A stretch of 64,000 nucleotides of DNA. Origin: Seohaeicola saemankumensis. Lineage in GTDB: Bacteria > Pseudomonadota > Alphaproteobacteria > Rhodobacterales > Rhodobacteraceae. The stretch's first letter is position 1; every line of letters starts with the position of its first letter. Under the pieces are notes generated by a model that was not told the DNA's origin, did not search any database, and saw only the letters and a list, made by a program, of their open reading frames with translations. Position numbers and translations under genes: made by a program. The stretch spans positions 496,001 through 560,000 of the forward strand of contig NZ_JBHTKR010000002.1 in assembly GCF_042678485.1 (NCBI RefSeq). The letters run 5' to 3'. Below are positions 59,853 to 64,000 of the stretch, piece after piece.

Positions 59853-61352
59853 TCAATCCATCGGCTTGAAGTTGAAGGCCGCGCCATCCTTGATGCCGGA
59901 CGGCCAGCGCGAGGTGATCGTCTTGGTGCGCGTGTAGAACTTGAACGCATCCGGCCCGTGCTGGTTCAGGTCGCCAAAGGCCGATTTCTTCCAGCCGCCG
60001 AAAGTGTGATAGGCCAGCGGCACCGGGATCGGCACGTTGACGCCGATCATGCCGACATTGACACGGTTGGCGAAGTCGCGCGCCGCATCACCGTCGCGGG
60101 TGAAGATCGCGGTGCCGTTGCCGTACTCATGATCCATCGCCAGACCCAGCGCTTCCTCATAGGATTGCGCGCGCACAACCGACAGGACCGGTCCGAAAAT
60201 CTCCTTGCGGTAGATGTCCATGTCGCGTGTCACGCGGTCGAACAGATGCGGGCCGACAAAGAACCCGTCCTCATAGCCCTGCAGGTTGAAGTCGCGCCCG
60301 TCGATCACCAGCTCCGCGCCCTGCGCCACACCGGATTCCACCAGCTTGAGGATATTGGCCTTGGCAGCCGCCGTGACCACGGGGCCGTAATCCACATCCT
60401 TGCCCGCCGTGTAGGGCCCGACCTTCAGCGCCTCGATGCGGGGCACCAGCTTTTCGACCAGGCGGTCGGCGGTCTCATCCCCCACCGGCACCGCGACCGA
60501 AATCGCCATGCAGCGTTCGCCGGCCGCACCATAGCCCGCGCCGATCAGCGCGTCGGCGGCCTGATCCATGTCGGCGTCGGGCATGATGATCATGTGGTTC
60601 TTGGCGCCGCCGAAGCACTGCACGCGCTTGCCGTTCGAACAGCCGCGACCGTAGATATATTCCGCGATCGGGGTCGATCCGACAAAACCGATCGACTGGA
60701 TCACCGGATGGTCAAGAATCGCATCCACCGCTTCCTTGTCGCCGTTCACGACCTGCAGGATGCCCTTGGGCAGGCCCGCTTCTTCCATCAGTTCGGCCAG
60801 CATCAGCGGCACGGAAGGATCACGCTCCGACGGTTTCAGAATGAACGCGTTCCCGCAGGCAATCGCAGGCGCGAACATCCACATCGGGATCATCGCCGGA
60901 AAGTTGAAGGGCGTGATGCCCGCCGTCACACCCAGCGCCTGGCGCATGGAATACATGTCGATGCCGGGGCCGGCGCTGTCGGTGAATTCACCCTTCAGCA
61001 GCTGCGGCGCACCGATGCAATATTCCACCACTTCCAGACCGCGCTGCACGTCGCCGGCGGCATCGGGCAGGGTCTTGCCGTGCTCGCGGCTCAGCGCTTC
61101 GGCCAGCTTGTCCATGTCGCGGTTCAGCAGGTCCACGAATTTCATCATCACCCGTGCGCGGCGCTGCGGGTTCACGGCGGCCCAGGCGGGCTGCGCCTTG
61201 GCGGCAACCTCGACGGCATAGGCCATCTCTGCGGCATTGGCCAGCGGCACGCGTGCCTGCACTTCGCCGGTGGCGGGGTTGTAGACATCGGCAAATCGGC
61301 CCGAGGTGCCCTTGACGTGGGCGCCACCGATGTAATGGGTCAGTTCCTGCAT
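59853..61352 (-). CDS. mmsA: CoA-acylating methylmalonate-semialdehyde dehydrogenase
   Basis: This 499-residue aldehyde dehydrogenase turns methylmalonate semialdehyde into propionyl-CoA, the last step of valine breakdown. It begins with HYIGGAHVKGTSGRFADVYNPATGEV by position, and has the NAD site ITPFNFPAMIPMWMFAPAIACGNAFILKPSERDPS (~142-176), GFVGSTPIAEYIY, and Cys281 in GERCMAISVAV. The Lys-poor catalytic setting and length match MmsA. GGAGGAG precedes the ATG; the frame extends far upstream across the antisense of the LysR gene. It is a separate unit from the operon downstream. Confidence 0.96.
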   Translation of the reverse strand: MQELTHYIGGAHVKGTSGRFADVYNPATGEVQARVPLANAAEMAYAVEVAAKAQPAWAAVNPQRRARVMMKFVDLLNRDMDKLAEALSREHGKTLPDAAGDVQRGLEVVEYCIGAPQLLKGEFTDSAGPGIDMYSMRQALGVTAGITPFNFPAMIPMWMFAPAIACGNAFILKPSERDPSVPLMLAELMEEAGLPKGILQVVNGDKEAVDAILDHPVIQSIGFVGSTPIAEYIYGRGCSNGKRVQCFGGAKNHMIIMPDADMDQAADALIGAGYGAAGERCMAISVAVPVGDETADRLVEKLVPRIEALKVGPYTAGKDVDYGPVVTAAAKANILKLVESGVAQGAELVIDGRDFNLQGYEDGFFVGPHLFDRVTRDMDIYRKEIFGPVLSVVRAQSYEEALGLAMDHEYGNGTAIFTRDGDAARDFANRVNVGMIGVNVPIPVPLAYHTFGGWKKSAFGDLNQHGPDAFKFYTRTKTITSRWPSGIKDGAAFNFKPMD

Positions 61353-61388
61353 TGGAAAACTCCTCCTGAATCTGGGGTGCAGGATAGG

Positions 61389-61446
61389 CTTGCAAAATTG
61401 ATCCGGAAAGGGGCAAGTTTCCAAAAAGGTTTTGCATTTTTGCAAA
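61389..61446. promoter_or_regulatory. LysR-type operator region between mmsA and its regulator
   Basis: CTTGCAAAATTG (61389-61400) and the dyad TTTGCA-TTTT-TGCAAA (61431-61446) fit the T-N-A inverted-repeat style of LysR sites. They lie in the 105-bp divergent promoter region. The first motif recurs upstream of the acyl-CoA dehydrogenase gene. Confidence 0.5.
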
Positions 61447-61457
61447 GGAGGTCCCGG

Positions 61458-62354
61458 ATGGAAATGCAGTGGGATGATCTGAAGGTTTTTCTGGCGGTGG
61501 CGCGCACCGAAAGCCTGTCCGGGGCAGGCCGCGTGCTCAAGGTGGATCCGGCCACCGTGGGGCGCCGTGTCGCCCGGCTTGAAGAAGGTCTTGGCACGCC
61601 CCTCTTTGCCAAGTCGCCGCAGGGCTATGCCATGACGGATGCGGGCCAGCGCCTGCTGGCCCATGCCGAACGGGCCGAGGCGGCGATGGGCGCCGCGGTC
61701 GAGGAGCTGGCCGGGCAGGCCGGGGCGCTGTCGGGTCAGATCCGCATCGGCGCGCCGGACGGCTGCGCCAATTTCCTTCTGCCACAGGTCTGTGCCGCGA
61801 TCATGGCCGACAACCCCGACCTGGAGGTGCAGATCGTGGCCCTGCCGCGTGTCTTCAACCTGTCCAAGCGCGAGGCCGACATGGCCATCGGCGTGAGCCC
61901 GCCCGCGGCGGGTCGCCTGACCGTGCAGAAGATCACCGATTACCGCCTGCACCTGGCCGCATCGCGCCGCTATCTGCGCCGCCACCCGCCGATCCTTGGC
62001 CTTGACGATCTGAAGGATCATCGGATGGTCGGCTATATCCCGGACATGATCTTCGACAAGGAACTGGACTACCTGACCGGGATCGGGGTCGAACGCGTGG
62101 CGCTGGCGTCGAATTCCGTCTCGGTGCAGTTCAACTGGATTCGCCAGGGCGGTGGCGTCGGCATCGTGCATGATTTCGCCATCCCCTCGGCCAAGGGTCT
62201 TGTCAGGCTGTTGACCGATCAGGTCAGCCTGACGCGCAGCTTCTACCTGATCCGCCATGCCGATGACCGCCGGATGGACCGGCTGAACCGCTTCGCCACG
62301 GCGCTGGCCGACGGCATCCGCCGCGAGGTCGCCCGCCTCGAGGCCGAGGTCTGA
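61458..62354 (+). CDS. LysR family transcriptional regulator
   Basis: This 298-residue regulator has an N-terminal winged helix (MQWDDLKVFLAVARTESLSGAGRVLKVDPATVGRRVARLEE by position 3-43) and a periplasmic-binding-like effector domain from about residue 90 (QIRIGAPDGCANFLLPQV). It has AAAGGAGGT six bases before the ATG. It is divergent from mmsA and shares a 105-bp promoter region with TTGC/GCAA dyads. It is most likely the regulator of valine catabolism; the effector is unknown. Confidence 0.93.
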   Translation: MEMQWDDLKVFLAVARTESLSGAGRVLKVDPATVGRRVARLEEGLGTPLFAKSPQGYAMTDAGQRLLAHAERAEAAMGAAVEELAGQAGALSGQIRIGAPDGCANFLLPQVCAAIMADNPDLEVQIVALPRVFNLSKREADMAIGVSPPAAGRLTVQKITDYRLHLAASRRYLRRHPPILGLDDLKDHRMVGYIPDMIFDKELDYLTGIGVERVALASNSVSVQFNWIRQGGGVGIVHDFAIPSAKGLVRLLTDQVSLTRSFYLIRHADDRRMDRLNRFATALADGIRREVARLEAEV

Positions 62355-62444
62355 TGCAACTTTGAAGGCAGTGATTTCTTGACAGGCTCTCGCCACTGAT
62401 GGACGCTGGACAGATCACGTCCATCCTGAGGAGGAGGAGAGACC

Positions 62445-62879
62445 ATGCTCGTTCATCAGATCCTGAAATCAAAGGGAAACCATGCCGTTTTCACGGTGAC
62501 GCCCGGTACGCTGGTGTCCGATGCGGTGCAGATCCTTGCCGAAAAGCGTATTGGTGGCCTTGTCGTGTCGCGCGATGGTGTCTCTGTGGACGGGATCATT
62601 TCCGAACGTGATATCGTGCGGTCCCTGGCCCTGCGCGGCGCCGTGTGCCTGACCGAGGCCGTCGGGGACATGATGACGCGCAACCCGTCGTGCTGCGGCA
62701 CCGGGGACAGCGCCGATGATGTGCTGTCGCGCATGACCGATGGACGTTTCCGCCACATGCCCGTGACCGAAGGCAAGGAACTGGTGGGAATCGTCACAAT
62801 CGGTGACGTGGTCAAGGCGCGTATCGACGAGCTGGCAATGGAAAAGACTGCCCTCGAAGGGATGATCATGGGCCATTGA
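62445..62879 (+). CDS. tandem CBS domain protein
   Basis: This 144-residue protein consists of two CBS motifs (about 12-65 and 75-130). Landmarks are LVSDAVQILAEKRIGGLVV, ISERDIVRSLALRG, VGDMMTRNPSCCG, GRFRHMPVTEGKELVGIVTIGDVVK by position. Such stand-alone pairs bind adenosine nucleotides and act as energy sensors or regulators of other proteins. GAGGAGGAGAGA precedes the ATG. A TTGACA at 62379 could be a -35, but no good -10 follows. The partner is unknown. Confidence 0.9.
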   Translation: MLVHQILKSKGNHAVFTVTPGTLVSDAVQILAEKRIGGLVVSRDGVSVDGIISERDIVRSLALRGAVCLTEAVGDMMTRNPSCCGTGDSADDVLSRMTDGRFRHMPVTEGKELVGIVTIGDVVKARIDELAMEKTALEGMIMGH

Positions 62880-63021
62880 CGGCGGGTCGGCGCGTCACGG
62901 GGCCGGCCTGCCTTGTGGCGGCCCTTGCAGAGATTGATGGTTTTTAGGGTTGCAAACCGGTTGGCAATAATATTGCGTGCCCCCCAGAAATAACCAGAAG
63001 ACCACAGCACGGAGCCTGCCC

Positions 63022-63531
63022 ATGCGTATCGGACTTTACCCCGGCACCTTCGATCCGATCACCTACGGGCATGTCGACATCATCCGCCGTTCGGCCACGC
63101 TGGTGGATCGTCTGGTGATCGGTGTCGCGATCAACCGTGACAAGGGCCCGATGTTCTCCCTCGAGGAACGCGTCGCCATGATCGAGGCCGAATGCGTTGC
63201 CCTGTCCGCTGAGACGGGAACCGAGATTGTGGCCCATCCTTTCGAGAATCTGCTGATTGACTGCGCCCGCGACGTGGGCGCGCAGATGATCGTGCGCGGC
63301 CTGCGCGCCGTGGCGGATTTCGAATATGAATTTCAGATGGTCGGCATGAACCGCGCGCTCGACAGCTCGATCGAGACTGTCTTTCTGATGGCCGAAGCGC
63401 GCCACCAGGCGATTGCCAGCAAGCTGGTCAAGGAAATCGCGCGCCTTGGCGGTGACGTGCACAAATTCGTGCCCCCCGCCGTGAATGTCGCGCTGCGGGC
63501 CAAGCTGGGCCAGACACCGCGCCCTCTCTGA
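63022..63531 (+). CDS. coaD: phosphopantetheine adenylyltransferase
   Basis: This 169-residue enzyme adenylates 4'-phosphopantetheine in coenzyme A synthesis. The nucleotidyltransferase motif GLYPGTFDPITYGHVDII includes the T-x-G-H site. VRGLRAVADFEYEFQM and the C-terminal ISSxxVKEIA-like IASKLVKEIARLGGDV are standard. GGAG lies seven bases before the ATG; the frame extends 15 codons upstream without homology. It ends four bases before the convergent hydrolase gene. Confidence 0.97.
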   Translation: MRIGLYPGTFDPITYGHVDIIRRSATLVDRLVIGVAINRDKGPMFSLEERVAMIEAECVALSAETGTEIVAHPFENLLIDCARDVGAQMIVRGLRAVADFEYEFQMVGMNRALDSSIETVFLMAEARHQAIASKLVKEIARLGGDVHKFVPPAVNVALRAKLGQTPRPL

Positions 63532-63535
63532 AGTC

Positions 63536-64000
63536 TTAGCTGCGGCCCCCGGCGGCGATCACGCCCTCGGTCTCGCGGATGAACCGCGCGCAGGCCGCCG
63601 CCTGCGTGATCGGCAGCATATGCCCGCCTTCGATCACCTCAAGCCCGATATGGGGATGATCTGCCACCAGGGCGCGGCCATGCAGTTCGGCCTCAAGGAT
63701 GCGATCCTCGGCCCCGAAAAGGATGCGGACGGGCACTTTGAGGCTGTCGTATTGCCCCGCCATCCAGCGCAGATCGCGCCCGGACGCCAGATAATCGCGT
63801 GACGTGCTGCGAAAGGATGCGGGCCTGAGCCCCAGAAGCGCGCCGCCCTGGATCGCATAGTTGTCCGGCACCTTCTCGGGCCCGAACACCTGATCCAGCA
63901 CCTGCGGCGCGGTGCGGATCGCCATCGGGATCGCCAGCAGCCACGACATCGCGAACAGCTTGGCCCGCCCCTTGATGTTCAGCCCGGCGAAGGCGTCGAT
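63536..64000 (-). CDS. alpha/beta hydrolase (5' partial)
   Basis: Only the C-terminal 154 codons lie in the window; the frame stays open to the right edge. The segment VPVRILFGAEDRILEAELHG supplies the acid residue region (Asp in GAEDRIL), and VIEGGHMLPITQAAACARFIRE gives the catalytic histidine near the C-terminus. This is the usual C-terminal half of a 260-300-residue alpha/beta hydrolase. The nucleophile lies outside. The substrate is unknown. Confidence 0.82.
   Translation of the reverse strand: MDAFAGLNIKGRAKLFAMSWLLAIPMAIRTAPQVLDQVFGPEKVPDNYAIQGGALLGLRPASFRSTSRDYLASGRDLRWMAGQYDSLKVPVRILFGAEDRILEAELHGRALVADHPHIGLEVIEGGHMLPITQAAACARFIRETEGVIAAGGRS

Noticed and set aside
61353..62396. Minus-strand frame continuous with mmsA across the LysR gene
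   Set aside because: mmsA has its own GGAGGAG and ATG at 61352, and the extension is antisense to a clear LysR gene.
62964..62976. Perfect dyad GCAATAATATTGC before coaD as an operator
   Set aside because: It contains a likely -10 (TAATAT) and is short; no second copy was seen, so I do not call it a site.

Overview
The window is GC-rich chromosomal DNA from an alphaproteobacterium of the Rhodobacteraceae/Rhodobacterales type. The evidence is gene order and family content: a gene transfer agent (GTA) locus between mltG and cysE, a pyruvate dehydrogenase E1-beta subunit that carries its own lipoyl domain, an alphaproteobacterial GTTC-N7-GTTC LexA box, a CtrA-type TTAA-N7-TTAAC site, and a Rhodobacterales-type intergenic repeat. 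I cannot name genus or species. Most of the window is ordinary housekeeping DNA, densely packed with short operons. One gene is cut by the left edge (N-demethylase-like) and one by the right edge (alpha/beta hydrolase).

Layout. 0-6.6 kb: DUF3445 protein (partial), lytic transglycosylase, an unknown membrane protein, glnB-glnA, a split NAD(P)HX repair pair (nnrE, nnrD) and a stand-alone Hint-domain protein. 6.9-10.4 kb: tRNA-Leu(UAG), trigger factor, and the rpsF-rpsR-rplI operon. 10.6-13.2 kb: a membrane protein, YceI, and a cytochrome b561-YceI fusion. 13.4-18.2 kb: fabD-fabG-acpP-fabF-mltG. 18.2-21.5 kb: the remains of the GTA structural cluster. 21.5-28 kb: cysE, pdhABC (reverse strand), ftsB, pgk. 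28-38.1 kb: twin cyclophilins, aminotransferase, cysS, cimA, an NDUFAF6-like protein, an MFS transporter, cobA, alkA and an esterase. 38.3-42.3 kb: HNH nuclease, bactofilin with its M23 peptidase, DUF455 protein, peroxiredoxin. 42.5-51.1 kb: large AsmA-like protein, queA, MFS transporter, DUF924 protein, lpdA, rhodanese. 51.3-56.6 kb: LexA-controlled uvrA, patatin, secreted protein, DUF2892 protein and its probable Crp/Fnr regulator. 56.6-62.4 kb: a valine catabolism cluster (isobutyryl-CoA dehydrogenase, HIBYL-CoA hydrolase, mmsB, mmsA) with a divergent LysR regulator. 62.4-64 kb: CBS protein, coaD, hydrolase.

The most unusual item is the collapsed GTA locus. In Rhodobacterales this locus normally holds about 15 phage-like genes (g1-g15). 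Here g1 (small terminase) is intact. It is followed by one 821-codon open frame whose first ~170 residues are the ATPase N-terminus of the large terminase (g2) and whose last ~650 residues are the C-terminal half of g15 (baseplate/TIM-barrel 'megatron'). The join falls at a shared E-L-G sequence, so portal, protease, capsid and tail genes appear to have been removed in one in-frame deletion. The promoter region in front, with a CtrA-like site and an intrinsic terminator in the leader, is still present.

The second group of observations is regulatory. Near-identical palindromes sit before pdhA and before the distant lpdA, which points to a shared PDH regulon. A TGTGA-N5-TCACA site is centred near -41 before the DUF2892 gene. 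A TTTTGCAAG motif is shared by both promoters of the valine cluster. All of these are read by eye; no searches were run.
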